Positions 1 through 9,857 are shown, numbered from the stretch's first letter. The stretch: 64,000 nucleotides of DNA from Azonexaceae bacterium s22 (GCA_016617495.1 WYCU01000007.1:1-64000), one strand, 5' to 3'. A program made the numbers and translations. Notes: generated by a model not told the origin, from the sequence alone.

Positions 1-65
1 GGTATCCCCGATTCAGCCTCTCGCAGGAAGCCAATGATCTGTTCTTCAGTGAATCGCTTCTTCAT
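1..65 (-). CDS. IS3-family transposase OrfA, N-terminal fragment
   Basis: Twenty-one codons are visible, beginning MKKRFTEEQIIGFLREAE, the standard opening of IS3-family OrfA proteins, which carry an N-terminal helix-turn-helix and bind the element ends. The ATG at 65 has a good ribosome site (AAGGAGATT). The rest runs out of the window, so I cannot tell whether the element is intact. It sits directly downstream of the pilin accessory gene. Confidence 0.75.
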   Translation of the reverse strand, partial: MKKRFTEEQIIGFLREAESGI

Positions 66-135
66 GTCCAATCTCCTTGTCGTGGTGGATTGGACTCTAA
101 AGTCAGGCTCTACTCAATTCCGGGGGGACGTCGCA
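1..135 (-). mobile_element. 5' edge of an IS3-family insertion sequence
   Basis: The start of an OrfA-type transposase lies at the window edge, preceded by about 70 bases of non-coding DNA with a C-rich stretch (CCCCCCGGAATTGAGTAG on the minus strand) of the kind seen at IS3-family ends. The exact terminal inverted repeat cannot be fixed because the other end is outside the window. The right boundary given (about 135) is an estimate. Confidence 0.6.
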
Positions 136-146
136 GTCGCCAAATT

Positions 147-165
147 ACACCATTCAAAATGGTGT
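147..165. repeat. Perfect 8-bp inverted repeat after tfpZ
   Basis: ACACCATT and AATGGTGT are separated by CAA, two bases beyond the tfpZ stop codon. It could act as a weak terminator for the pilin locus, but no T-run follows on the minus strand. It lies just outside the IS edge. Confidence 0.4.
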
Positions 166-167
166 GT

Positions 168-899
168 TCAGTCCCACGGCGCCAAATCTACAATTACAAC
201 AACCTTACTCGTACTTGAGTTGACCAGCACCGATAGTGGCCTAACCTTGGCCATCATCGGCAAATAGGCATCGGCCCCTGGCCACTTGCGCTTAACATGC
301 TCAACAGCAGCCTCCTCGTTATACAGCGCTAAAGTATCAATCGATTTGGCGTGTGTCTTTATCGATTCCGCTGCGACACTTATTGGATGAAAATATTCCG
401 GGTGATGCGGCAAATCAACTCCGGCCACCAAGGATTCCATTAGTAATTTATTGCGCTTCCCTGCGTCTTCTGGCCTAATCGCGGCCACCCAGCGCGGCCC
501 TCGCCAAGGCAAAGAACGGTACGCCTCAGTTGCCTCATCGAGATTACGCGTGTCAACTTGATATGCCTGAACCAGATCGAAACGATCGGCGTTATAAACA
601 AGCCAAACGGGCCGACCTTCCGCCACGATCCATATCCCATACCCGAAAGCAGCGATCTGGAGAATGATAATAGTAGCGAGATCAAACTTAAGCGTCTTTT
701 TGTGAGGTTTATAGACCACCAATGTCATTAACGGCCCCAACACCACATCAATGCCGACGAGCATCAAGAAGATTTCGGTTACGCCGACAGCTCGATGCAA
801 AGGCGCCGGGTACCACACCTGAAATACAATAAAAACTGCCACTATCGCAATTGCAGCAGAGAAGCCCGAGTGAATCAGAGCGGCACGCACTCTTGTCAT
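168..899 (-). CDS. tfpZ: TfpX/TfpZ-type type IV pilin accessory protein
   Basis: A 243-residue protein with an N-terminal membrane segment (about residues 10-27) and two more hydrophobic helices (about 40-62 and 75-95), followed by a soluble C-terminal half. This layout and its place directly downstream of the pilin gene fit the TfpX/TfpZ accessory family, which is encoded next to PilA and helps pilin assembly or stability. It lies between the pilin terminator and the IS3 edge. GC content appears lower than in the his region. The family call rests on topology and context. The symbol follows family naming and is less certain than the family. Confidence 0.75.
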   Translation of the reverse strand: MTRVRAALIHSGFSAAIAIVAVFIVFQVWYPAPLHRAVGVTEIFLMLVGIDVVLGPLMTLVVYKPHKKTLKFDLATIIILQIAAFGYGIWIVAEGRPVWLVYNADRFDLVQAYQVDTRNLDEATEAYRSLPWRGPRWVAAIRPEDAGKRNKLLMESLVAGVDLPHHPEYFHPISVAAESIKTHAKSIDTLALYNEEAAVEHVKRKWPGADAYLPMMAKVRPLSVLVNSSTSKVVVIVDLAPWD

Positions 900-937
900 T
901 AACTTAATTGCCTACAAGCAAGAATCTATGGAGTGCA

Positions 938-968
938 ATTATAAGCGTTGCTTATCGACCCCTATCAA
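938..968 (-). promoter_or_regulatory. Possible promoter for tfpZ
   Basis: On the minus strand a TTGATA box and a TATAAT box are separated by 19 bases, about 40 bases before the tfpZ start. The -10 is perfect but the spacing is long. It would let tfpZ be transcribed despite the pilA terminator. Nothing else was recognised in the 226-base gap apart from that terminator. Confidence 0.35.
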
Positions 969-1072
969 CAAGTAGGCCCCTTCTCAGCTGAATTATCCGG
1001 ACGCAAGATACCGGAACCGAATTTATACCAACTCGTCAAGCAAGCAGAAATACTGACGATCTAGGCGTCACA

Positions 1073-1104
1073 ATAAAAAAGCCGGGCTTTGCCCGGCTTT
1101 TGAT
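1073..1104 (-). terminator. Rho-independent terminator of pilA
   Basis: A GCCGGGC/GCCCGGC stem with a TTT loop, flanked by A6 on one side and a T-rich run on the other, sits just downstream of the pilA stop. It would work in both directions. Confidence 0.9.
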
Positions 1105-1125
1105 TTTGCGAATGACAGTAGACAA

Positions 1126-1671
1126 TTAGCGACATTCGGCCGGTGCAAACTTGGCAAGCATGGTCGCACCATTGGTCGCGCCATTTGCTGCGGCTTTGCC
1201 GGAGGAATAGCAGGTCCAAACCAAGCTAGACGGCGGGATGGTACCAGCAGCGAGGACCGCTCCGTTAGCAGACGGCCACAGTTCCAGCGTATTACCGGTA
1301 GCAGCAGCAGTGTACGTAATGACCATATGACCATCGGCGGTAGTGCCGACGATAGACTGAACGTTACGTGACAATTCAGAACCGGCAGCGCCACCGTTGA
1401 GAGAACAAGTGCCGGCCGTGTTACAGAGGGTCTGACCATCTGCCGTAGTCGGCATGCCATTGAACAGGCCGCCATTGGCGTCCGTGGTTCCGTTCGCAGC
1501 ATTGTCGGCAACAGTAACTTTCAACCCGGAGGCCAAAACCAAGCCTTCGGAAACACGCGTGCGGACGGTATAGTCCTGATAAGCCGGCAGAGCAACCGCA
1601 GCCAAAATACCAATAATCGCAACGACGATCATCAGTTCGATCAGGGTAAAGCCTTGTTGAACCCGTTTCAT
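1126..1671 (-). CDS. pilA: Type IVa major pilin
   Basis: A 181-residue prepilin. The leader MKRVQQG is followed by the processed N-terminus [19 protein letters not shown], with the Glu at mature position 5 that all type IV pilins need. Near the C-terminus two cysteines (WTCYSS and PAECR) bracket the usual disulfide-bonded D-region, and another Cys pair lies mid-protein. PilD would cleave and methylate it before PilB/PilC-driven assembly. Those genes are not in this window. It stands alone, with its own terminator downstream, next to tfpZ. The ribosome site (AAAGGAGA) fits the chosen ATG. Type IVa pili serve twitching, adhesion and DNA uptake. Confidence 0.95.
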   Translation of the reverse strand: MKRVQQGFTLIELMIVVAIIGILAAVALPAYQDYTVRTRVSEGLVLASGLKVTVADNAANGTTDANGGLFNGMPTTADGQTLCNTAGTCSLNGGAAGSELSRNVQSIVGTTADGHMVITYTAAATGNTLELWPSANGAVLAAGTIPPSSLVWTCYSSGKAAANGATNGATMLAKFAPAECR

Positions 1672-1721
1672 AAAAATCTCCTTTATCTTGGAAAACGCGG
1701 AATTGCCGCTGATTAGAGTTA

Positions 1722-1737
1722 TACATATTTCGTGCCA
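1722..1737 (-). promoter_or_regulatory. Possible sigma-54 promoter of pilA
   Basis: The minus strand reads TGGCACGAAATATGTA about 50 bases before the pilA start. The -24 element matches TGGCACG, but the -12 has GT where GC is expected. Pilin genes are often RpoN/PilR-dependent, so this is plausible but unproven. Confidence 0.35.
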
Positions 1738-1933
1738 GGTTCACTCTAGACAGGTAGCGCACAGAAATGCCCGGCGCATATCCCCAACCTAATGTTTTTA
1801 TAGGGGACACGAACTGCTCTTCCTTAATTGTGTGCCGCAAAACAAAAACACATGTGACACAAATTGTCACGCCAAGATAGCAAAATGGGGCATCTTTAGC
1901 ATAACTGGACACAACATTAGTCCCCCGTAATTG

Positions 1934-3523
1934 CTAAGTACCGTTTCTTTGATCTTCACCCAGGAAGGCTTCTGCGAATTTTCGGTATACGCCACTACGG
2001 ACAAAAACATCATGCAGATCGGGATCAATGTGTCCGTTATCCCGGAATTTGACAAGAATCTCCAATGCTTCTGACAACGACATAGCCGGTTTATAGGGTC
2101 GGTCGCTTGCGGTAAGGGCCTCGAAGATGTCGGCGATCCCCATCATGCGCGCCTGCCAACTCATCTGCTCACGGGAGAGCCCCCGTGGATAGCCTTTACC
2201 ATCCATCCTCTCATGGTGCCCGCCAGCGTACTCGGGCACATTCTTAAGATGTTTGGGCCACGGCAGTGCCTCCAGCATCTTGATTGTGGCGGACACATGA
2301 TAATTAATAATCTCGCGTTCTTTCCTGGTCAGGGTACCGGCCGGAATGGTGAGGTTTTCCAGTTCATCGTCGGAAAGAAAATCCACCAATTTCCCCGCCG
2401 GATTTCGCCATTGATAGCGAGCGGAAATGGCCTTTACAGCCTCGATATCCGCATCGCTCATCCGTTCGCTGCCAATGTTGGCCCGACGTAGTTTGTCGCG
2501 GTCAACGTCCATTTTTGCCGAAAACTCTTCAAATGCCGCGCGCACTTCAGCTTCGGACTGGCCAGCGGCAATTTGCCTCCACATCGCGATCTCCGCATCG
2601 CGCAAAACTAGTTCGAAACGCGTATCGATCAACTCAATGCGATCAAATATTGTTTGCAGTTTCGTGGCCTTGTCGACGATGTGCACCGGCGTGGTGACCT
2701 TACCGCAATCGTGCAAGAGCGCGGCGATTCTTAGCTCATAACGATCCTTGTCAGTCAGGCAAAAATCGGCCAACGGGCCTTCCGTTGTCTCGTGTGCTGC
2801 CTCCGCCAGCATCATGGTGAGTTCCGGCACCCGTTGGCAGTGCTCACCGGTATAAGGAGATTTCTCGTCAATGGCGAGGTTGATAAGGTGAATGAAGGAT
2901 TCAAAAAGTTGCTCCAACTGTCGAACAAGGAGACGATTGGTCAGCGCAATCGCCGCTTGCGATGCAAGCGATTCCGCCAGTCGCTGATCCGCCTCGGAAA
3001 ACGGGACGACGACATTGTGGGTTGGCATGTTGGCATTAATGAGCTGAAGCACGCCAATCGTTTCCCCCTCGTGGTCCCGCATGGGAACAGTCAGAAACGA
3101 CTGGGAACGATAACCCGTCCGCTCATCAAATTTGCGCGTTCCGGAAAAATCAAATCCCCGCGCCATATAGGCATCGGCAATGTTGACTGTTTGCCCGGTT
3201 AGCGCCGCATGAACAGCAATCATGCTGTTGTTGGGCCGACCATCCTCAGTGTACAGTGGGAGATCCGGGAACTTCCCGGAAACAGGATTGCCACTGGTAC
3301 CACCAAAGGCAATGTTCAGCGAATCCGTGCGCACAATTTCGAAATGAAGGAAGCGCTTGTCTTGGGAAACGAGGTAAAGCGTTCCACCATCCGCACGGGT
3401 GATGTGCTTGGCAGCAATTACAATTTTTTCCAACAAGCGGTTCAAATCGCGCTCGTTGGAAAGCGACGCACCGATATCGTTGAGATGCTCCAGACGGCGG
3501 AAAAGATCGTCGAATGTTCCCAA
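1934..3523 (-). CDS. GAF plus HD-GYP domain cyclic-di-GMP phosphodiesterase
   Basis: A 529-residue cytoplasmic protein. Residues about 20-195 form a GAF sensor domain. The HD-GYP domain follows, with the HD pair in LLHDCGKV (about 271-272) and the signature HHERMDGKGYP (about 436-446), so the metal-binding and GYP residues are present. HD-GYP enzymes hydrolyse c-di-GMP. A stretch of about 100 residues (300-400) is inserted between the HD and HHE parts. The start is TTG, supported by a strong GAGGAGG site 7 bases upstream. It is encoded near pilA and is followed by the cyclase/phosphatase-type signalling genes. It contains a copy of the repeated 14-base word. Confidence 0.9.
   Translation of the reverse strand: MGTFDDLFRRLEHLNDIGASLSNERDLNRLLEKIVIAAKHITRADGGTLYLVSQDKRFLHFEIVRTDSLNIAFGGTSGNPVSGKFPDLPLYTEDGRPNNSMIAVHAALTGQTVNIADAYMARGFDFSGTRKFDERTGYRSQSFLTVPMRDHEGETIGVLQLINANMPTHNVVVPFSEADQRLAESLASQAAIALTNRLLVRQLEQLFESFIHLINLAIDEKSPYTGEHCQRVPELTMMLAEAAHETTEGPLADFCLTDKDRYELRIAALLHDCGKVTTPVHIVDKATKLQTIFDRIELIDTRFELVLRDAEIAMWRQIAAGQSEAEVRAAFEEFSAKMDVDRDKLRRANIGSERMSDADIEAVKAISARYQWRNPAGKLVDFLSDDELENLTIPAGTLTRKEREIINYHVSATIKMLEALPWPKHLKNVPEYAGGHHERMDGKGYPRGLSREQMSWQARMMGIADIFEALTASDRPYKPAMSLSEALEILVKFRDNGHIDPDLHDVFVRSGVYRKFAEAFLGEDQRNGT
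2493..2506 (-). repeat. Repeated word copy 1 (GTTGACCGCGACAA)
   Basis: Minus-strand copy inside the HD-GYP gene, read in frame as VDRDK. A TTTT run lies about 20 bases on its 5' side. Confidence 0.8.
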
Positions 3524-3568
3524 CGCGCCGCCTCCTCAAGGACTGGTGAATGCTCTATGAATATTAAC

Positions 3569-4336
3569 TCAGAACTCAAAAACCTGCCCGTCGCTGAGCA
3601 TCGCTGGATTGAAGCCACTGAGAACCCGGTGAACTTCGGCCATTGTCACATCCATCTGACCTGGTTTCAGGTGCGTTATATGAATGTCACAATCCCTCTT
3701 CAAAAGTGCAAGCTCCTTGGCAAGCAATGAGGGGCAGAGATGTTTCGAAAGCAGTGCAAGCCGTTCTTCACTGTCAGGGAAAGCACACTCGATGATCAGA
3801 TGACGCAAGTTATCGATTGCATTGACTGCGTCCCAGAATGAAGAACATGGTCCCGTGTCTCCGGAAAACACCAGGCTACCCGAACCGGAATCAATACGAT
3901 AAGCCACGGCTGGCACAGTGTGGTCCACCGGCAAGGGAATCACTGCACGACCATCAAGATCGACTGTCTCAAACAGTTCCAGTTCGTGATAACGCAGAAA
4001 TGGCTGGTCAGCGGTCGGAACTTCAGCAAAATCGGGCCAAACGGACCAGTTAAAAACGTGAACCTTGAGCGTGTCGATAACATCCGGAATTGCATGGATC
4101 GTGACCGGGTGGCTACGCCGATCTGCAACTGAATCGATCAAGAAAGGCAGACAGGCAATATGATCCAGATGTGCATGCGTCAGAAACACATGGTCAATCT
4201 TGGCAAGTGCCTCGATTGACAACTCCCCCAGTCCGGTACCTGCATCCACCAAGATATCCTGATCGACCAGCAACGAGGTCGTCCGCATCGTCGGACCCCC
4301 AATACTGCCGCAACAACCAAGAATTTCGAGCTTCAT
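3569..4336 (-). CDS. MBL-fold protein like class II cyclic-nucleotide phosphodiesterase
   Basis: A 255-residue metallo-beta-lactamase-fold protein beginning MKLEILGCCGS. The motif H54-A-H56-L-D58-H59 is the di-metal site and matches the HxHLDH signature of class II cAMP/cGMP phosphodiesterases. Later metal ligands appear in LPVDHTVP, VFSGDTGP and ITHLKPG. If active it would hydrolyse cAMP or a related cyclic nucleotide. An in-frame TTG at 4357 would add seven residues, and neither start has a clear ribosome site. It sits between the HD-GYP and FHA genes, so a signalling role is likely. The substrate is an inference, and other MBL hydrolases share this fold. Confidence 0.75.
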   Translation of the reverse strand: MKLEILGCCGSIGGPTMRTTSLLVDQDILVDAGTGLGELSIEALAKIDHVFLTHAHLDHIACLPFLIDSVADRRSHPVTIHAIPDVIDTLKVHVFNWSVWPDFAEVPTADQPFLRYHELELFETVDLDGRAVIPLPVDHTVPAVAYRIDSGSGSLVFSGDTGPCSSFWDAVNAIDNLRHLIIECAFPDSEERLALLSKHLCPSLLAKELALLKRDCDIHITHLKPGQMDVTMAEVHRVLSGFNPAMLSDGQVFEF

Positions 4337-4461
4337 CTTCCGAAGGGCATTTCTCAAAAACTGGCCAAAGCAACCATGTTATTAGCATTTTCCGTCTGAA
4401 ATCTGCTGCTTGCCACTAAGAATTTCACGAAGCCTTGAATAATTCCGCCCCACAATCGACA

Positions 4462-5142
4462 TCAGGCGTCGCGAATCGTCAAGGCCATACGGATACCGGC
4501 AATCTCCACCACATCACTGTCATTCAGCGGATATGCATCACCTGAAATGCTCACCCCGTTGACGGTTGGGAAGTCACCGCCCTCGACGTGGGTCACAAAT
4601 ACCCCCTCCGGCCGTCGGGCAATAACGGCAACCTGCACTCCTGGCTTACCCAAGGTGGTCAAAGTCTTGTGAAGATCCAGAATTTTCCCTGAATTAGGGC
4701 CATTCAATAAGCGGATACTCACCGATGGGAGTGCCAATGAGTCCGCCGGCGGCGGGCGCGGAACGGTAATCTGCGTCTCGGAAAAGGCCTTGGCCTGAGT
4801 TGCCGATGAGGTAAACCCTCCCGTCTTCTCCGCATCAAACGCGTTACTTGGCAACGAATCAGTCATGTACTTCAGGCGATACTTGTTGAGATCGATCACG
4901 TCATTCGCCTTGAGCACATGCTTTTTCACCGGCTGACCGTTGACCAAAGTCCCGTTCGTGCTATCCAGATCCTCGAGAAACGAAGTGTCCAGAATCGTGA
5001 CAATTACCGCATGGTCGCCCGAAATAGCCAGATTATCGATCTGGATATCGTTATGCGGCCGCCGCCCAATCGTAACTCGCTCCTTGTTGAGCGGTATTTC
5101 CTTGAGCACCAATCCATCCATCGAAAGAATCAGTCTTGCCAT
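4462..5142 (-). CDS. FHA-domain protein
   Basis: A 226-residue protein. The N-terminal FHA domain (about 1-95) shows the phosphothreonine-binding pattern GR (27-28), SGDH (41-44) and STNGT (61-65) followed by NG. A second, degenerate FHA-like segment makes up the C-terminus, after a linker rich in Ala, Thr and Pro. The ATG at 5142 follows AAGGA and lies 7 bases after the PP2C stop. A TTG at 5163 is the alternative. FHA proteins read Thr phosphorylation, and the adjacent PP2C phosphatase supports this. No Ser/Thr kinase gene is seen in the window. Confidence 0.85.
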   Translation of the reverse strand: MARLILSMDGLVLKEIPLNKERVTIGRRPHNDIQIDNLAISGDHAVIVTILDTSFLEDLDSTNGTLVNGQPVKKHVLKANDVIDLNKYRLKYMTDSLPSNAFDAEKTGGFTSSATQAKAFSETQITVPRPPPADSLALPSVSIRLLNGPNSGKILDLHKTLTTLGKPGVQVAVIARRPEGVFVTHVEGGDFPTVNGVSISGDAYPLNDSDVVEIAGIRMALTIRDA

Positions 5143-5149
5143 GCTAATT

Positions 5150-5977
5150 TCAATCCTTGGCAAAACGGGGGAGCAATTTGTGCCACCAACCTTTTCGTGC
5201 GGGAAACTCTCCCCGCACCGCCACCACTACGACAGAGACGTTATCTCGCCCACCAAGGTCGTTCGCGAGACGAATCAGGCTATCGGCCGCATCTGCTGCA
5301 GACATGTGTGGGCCTTTAAGAGCTGTTTCGATAACTGAATCCTCGACCATATCGCTCAAGCCATCAGAGCAAAGCAAGTAGACGTCACCGGACATAACCG
5401 AGAACTCCTGAATCTCGGGATCAACCTGTGCCTCAACGCCCATCGCCCGTGTCACAAGGTGACGCAAATTGGATCGCCGGGCACCAACACGCGTAATGAT
5501 GCCATTGTCGAGCTGTTCCTGTAAGAGCGAATGATCCTTGGTAAGACACTCCAAGATACCGTCCCGCAACCGATAACAGCGCGAATCCCCCAAGTGGGCA
5601 ACAGTCAAATGATTATCGTAAAACCAGGCAACCACAAGGGTAGTTCCCATTCCGGCAAAACGCGGCTCGGTTTGGGCGGCAAAAAAAATCTCGGCATTAG
5701 CCTCCCTGATCCGATCATGGAGTTGCCTCCATGCTTCAGGACGTCCCGTCACGTCGCGCTCATGCGGCTCACGCACCTCCGGTGCCCGAACGATCCCCTC
5801 CGCAACCAGTGCGGTGGCCATGCTGCTGGCTACCTCGCCTGCGTTGCAGCCCCCCATGCCATCTGCCAATATGGCCAAACCAAGCGAAGCATCACCGAAT
5901 ACAGCATCCTCATTATGAGGACGCAGCCGACCCGGGTCTGAACGGACAGCTAGATCAAGGGCTTCGGCAGATATCAA
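5150..5977 (-). CDS. PP2C-family protein Ser/Thr phosphatase
   Basis: A 275-residue soluble PPM/PP2C phosphatase. Visible motifs are RPHNEDA (about 19-25), LADGMGG (about 37-43), HLGDSRCYRL, CSDGLSDMV and GRDNVSVVVV, which supply the metal-binding Asp residues. It would dephosphorylate proteins in a Hanks-kinase type circuit. The only good start is TTG at 5977, with GGAG 10 bases upstream. It forms an operon with the FHA gene downstream (7-base gap). Confidence 0.9.
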   Translation of the reverse strand: MISAEALDLAVRSDPGRLRPHNEDAVFGDASLGLAILADGMGGCNAGEVASSMATALVAEGIVRAPEVREPHERDVTGRPEAWRQLHDRIREANAEIFFAAQTEPRFAGMGTTLVVAWFYDNHLTVAHLGDSRCYRLRDGILECLTKDHSLLQEQLDNGIITRVGARRSNLRHLVTRAMGVEAQVDPEIQEFSVMSGDVYLLCSDGLSDMVEDSVIETALKGPHMSAADAADSLIRLANDLGGRDNVSVVVVAVRGEFPARKGWWHKLLPRFAKD

Positions 5978-6050
5978 TTTCGAACAACTCCATCGCTGGC
6001 GATTTCACACCACCAATTCACACCAAATGACTTATCGCAGGAGATCGATT

Positions 6051-7007
6051 TCATTTTAGTGGTAGCTCCGAGCCTAGGCCGCGACGACGCGCTGCGTCAA
6101 GGACGCGCAAGCCCAGCGCGAGATCCTGTATCGCCAACCCTTGGGATTCAAAAATAGTAATTTCAGCCCCGGACGAACGGCCCGGGCGATGCCCGACAAT
6201 AATTTCGCCAATCTCCACCAGCTGCCTGGCCTGCAAACGCCCTTTTTCCATCAACGGCAACAGATCGCCGGCCTCTGCCAGCGCGGTTGGTACCGAGTCG
6301 ACGCTAATCAGCGAACAGCGCCGCAGCAGGGCCTCGGAGATCTCCTGGCGAATCAGCGCATTGGAACCGGCTGCATTAATGTGGGTTCCGTGGGCAACCC
6401 ACTCGGCTTCAAACAATGGCAGACTGGCCGTCGTGACAGTGCCAAGAATATCACTGCCTTTGACCACCTCTTCTGAAGAACTTACAGCGATCACCTCAAC
6501 TCCCGTGAGCTCGCGCATTTTGGCGCAAAATGCTTCCAGGCGATCTCGCTTCCGGGAAAAGACTTTGACCAACCGAACAGGCCGCGCGGCACATAGTGCC
6601 CGAATATGCCCCTCCGCTTGCCACCCGGCGCCGAACACCCCCACAACCTCAGCATCCTCACGCGCCAACCATCGTGTCGCCATACCGCTGGCGGCACCGG
6701 TACGCATCATGCCGAGATAATCGGCTTCGATTACCGCTTGCATTGCTCCGGTAGCAGCATCGAACAGGTAAACGAGAAAACGGTTACCGGAGCGGTTACT
6801 GGTGTAGGCTTTGTAGCCCAATACGCCTTGCGCCGGAAGCGCACCCTGCAGAATATGCAACGCCGTTTGGGGCAAGCGGCTACGCGCGCGCGGCGTGTCG
6901 CTGGCCAGGCCCAACGCTAAATCACGGTGAGCCGATTCAACAGCCTCAAGGGCCATTGTCGCGGTCAACACCTGTTTTACGTCATTTTCCGTGAGAAACA
7001 GTGCCAT
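6051..7007 (-). CDS. Ornithine cyclodeaminase / mu-crystallin family oxidoreductase
   Basis: A 318-residue NAD(P)-binding protein of the ornithine cyclodeaminase family. The Rossmann motif is VVGVFGAGWQAEGHI (about 122-136), and the substrate-side segment with YKAYTSN and the EADYLGMMRTGAASGMAT stretch is typical. Members include ornithine cyclodeaminase, alanine dehydrogenase and imine reductases, so the substrate cannot be assigned. It starts 15 bases after terC and is probably cotranscribed with it. A repeated-word copy near the N-terminus is translated VLTATM. Confidence 0.8.
   Translation of the reverse strand: MALFLTENDVKQVLTATMALEAVESAHRDLALGLASDTPRARSRLPQTALHILQGALPAQGVLGYKAYTSNRSGNRFLVYLFDAATGAMQAVIEADYLGMMRTGAASGMATRWLAREDAEVVGVFGAGWQAEGHIRALCAARPVRLVKVFSRKRDRLEAFCAKMRELTGVEVIAVSSSEEVVKGSDILGTVTTASLPLFEAEWVAHGTHINAAGSNALIRQEISEALLRRCSLISVDSVPTALAEAGDLLPLMEKGRLQARQLVEIGEIIVGHRPGRSSGAEITIFESQGLAIQDLALGLRVLDAARRRGLGSELPLK
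6956..6969 (-). repeat. Repeated word copy 2 (GTTGACCGCGACAA)
   Basis: Minus-strand copy in the N-terminal coding part of the cyclodeaminase-like gene. It has an AAAA run, not a T-run, on its 5' side. Confidence 0.8.
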
Positions 7008-7022
7008 GAGGCCCTCAAATCG

Positions 7023-7724
7023 TTAAACGATCGTCACGTCCTGGCGAGCCAGAATCCGCTGTTCCAACCAACGCCCAAGCAGCACGACCACAATTGCACC
7101 CACCAAACCGGCCACTTTCCCAGACCACGCGGGCATGTCCGGCAGCAACGCGGTGACACCGGGGTCGGTCATCAGCATCTGGCCCGCGACGTAGCCAAGC
7201 AAGGCCGCGCCGAGCAACACAATCCATGGCCAGCGCTCCATCCAGCGCAGGATCAACTGGCTAGACCAGACAATCAAGGGAATGCTCACCGCCAGACCGA
7301 ACAACAAGAGCAACAAACTACCATGCGCCGCACCGGCGACTGCAATGACATTATCGAGACTCATCACAAAATCGGCGATGACGATCGTCTTGACCGCGCC
7401 CCAGAGATGCGCGGATGCCTCAATATCATGCCCCTCCTCCTCTTCCGGCAACATGAGCTTGACGGCAATCCAGATCAACAACAGCCCACCAACGAACTTG
7501 AGCCAAGGGAGATTCATGACCAAAGCAGCAAACACGGTCAGAACAACGCGCAAGCCCACCGCCCCTGCCACACCCCAAAAGATGCCCTTGCGGCGCTGTT
7601 CGGGTGAGAGATTCCGACAGGCCAGTGCAATAACCACGGCATTGTCGCCGGAGAGCACAATGTCGATCAGGATGATTTGACCAACGGCCACCCAAAAAGC
7701 GGCCGAAGCCAGATTTAGTTCCAT
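7023..7724 (-). CDS. TerC/YjbE-type integral membrane protein
   Basis: A 233-residue protein with about seven hydrophobic helices. The acidic motifs IVLSGDNAVVIALA (about 23-36) and ADFVMSLDNVIAVAG (about 117-131) are the paired metal-site signatures of the TerC family, whose studied members export manganese or support metal loading of exported enzymes. It begins right behind the sucD terminator, so transcription is either read-through or from a promoter overlapping that hairpin. I see no yybP-ykoY riboswitch in the short gap. Confidence 0.85.
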   Translation of the reverse strand: MELNLASAAFWVAVGQIILIDIVLSGDNAVVIALACRNLSPEQRRKGIFWGVAGAVGLRVVLTVFAALVMNLPWLKFVGGLLLIWIAVKLMLPEEEEGHDIEASAHLWGAVKTIVIADFVMSLDNVIAVAGAAHGSLLLLLFGLAVSIPLIVWSSQLILRWMERWPWIVLLGAALLGYVAGQMLMTDPGVTALLPDMPAWSGKVAGLVGAIVVVLLGRWLEQRILARQDVTIV

Positions 7725-7740
7725 GAAGATTTCTTACCAA

Positions 7741-7772
7741 TAAAAAAGGCGGGCCAAAGGCCCGCCTTTTCG
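7741..7772 (-). terminator. Terminator behind sucD
   Basis: A 10-bp stem (AAGGCGGGCC/GGCCCGCCTT) with a 3-base loop is followed on the minus strand by T6. It lies between sucD and terC, about 17 bases before the terC start. Confidence 0.9.
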
Positions 7773-7791
7773 GTTGAGCACAGCTCGAATT

Positions 7792-8685
7792 TTACAGCAA
7801 TGCCTTGAGCAACTTGCCCATTTCGGACGGGTTGCGGGTGACTTTGAAGCCGCACTCTTCCATGATGGCGAGCTTGGCATCGGCGGTGTCAGCACCACCG
7901 GAGATCAAAGCACCTGCGTGGCCCATACGCTTGCCGGCCGGCGCGGTCACACCAGCGATGAAGCCGACGATCGGCTTCTTCATGTTGGCCTTGCACCACT
8001 GAGCGGCTTCGGCTTCGTCCGGACCACCGATTTCGCCGATCATGATGACCGCATCGGTATCCGGATCGTCATTGAACGCCTTCATGACGTCGATGTGCTT
8101 CAGACCGTTGATTGGGTCACCACCGATACCGACGGCGGAAGACTGACCCAGACCGAGTTCGGTCAATTGGGCAACAGCTTCATAGGTCAGGGTGCCGGAA
8201 CGGGAAACGACGCCGATACGGCCCTTACGGTGAATGTGACCCGGCATGATGCCGATCTTCACTTCGTCCGGGGTGATCAGGCCAGGGCAGTTCGGGCCGA
8301 GGAGCAGGGTCTTCTTGCCACCCTTGGCTTCCTTTTCCTTCATCTTGTTGCGCACCATCAGCATGTCGCGAACGGGAATGCCTTCGGTGATGCAGATAGC
8401 CAGATCGAGGTCGGCTTCAACAGCTTCCCAGATCGCGGCAGCAGCGCCGGCGGGCGGCACGTAGATGACGGAAACAGTAGCACCGGTTGCCTTGGCGGCT
8501 TCCGAAACGGTGGAGTAGATGGGCACGTCGAAGATCTTCTCGCCAGCCTTCTTCGGGTTCACACCGGCAACGAAGCAGTTCTTGCCGTTTGCGTACTCGA
8601 TACACTTTTCGGTATGGAACTGACCGGTCTTGCCCGTGATGCCCTGGGTGATGATCTTGGTGTCTTTATTGATGAAGATGGACAT
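7792..8685 (-). CDS. sucD: Succinyl-CoA synthetase alpha subunit
   Basis: A 297-residue protein that interconverts succinyl-CoA and succinate with ATP or GTP in the TCA cycle. The CoA-binding Rossmann domain starts with TKIITQGITGKTGQFHT. The phosphorylated active-site His is in RMGHAGALISGG near residue 246. Length is normal. It follows sucC by 11 bases, and a strong terminator ends the unit. Confidence 0.98.
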   Translation of the reverse strand: MSIFINKDTKIITQGITGKTGQFHTEKCIEYANGKNCFVAGVNPKKAGEKIFDVPIYSTVSEAAKATGATVSVIYVPPAGAAAAIWEAVEADLDLAICITEGIPVRDMLMVRNKMKEKEAKGGKKTLLLGPNCPGLITPDEVKIGIMPGHIHRKGRIGVVSRSGTLTYEAVAQLTELGLGQSSAVGIGGDPINGLKHIDVMKAFNDDPDTDAVIMIGEIGGPDEAEAAQWCKANMKKPIVGFIAGVTAPAGKRMGHAGALISGGADTADAKLAIMEECGFKVTRNPSEMGKLLKALL

Positions 8686-8696
8686 TCAATTGCTCC

Positions 8697-9857
<1,161 letters not shown>

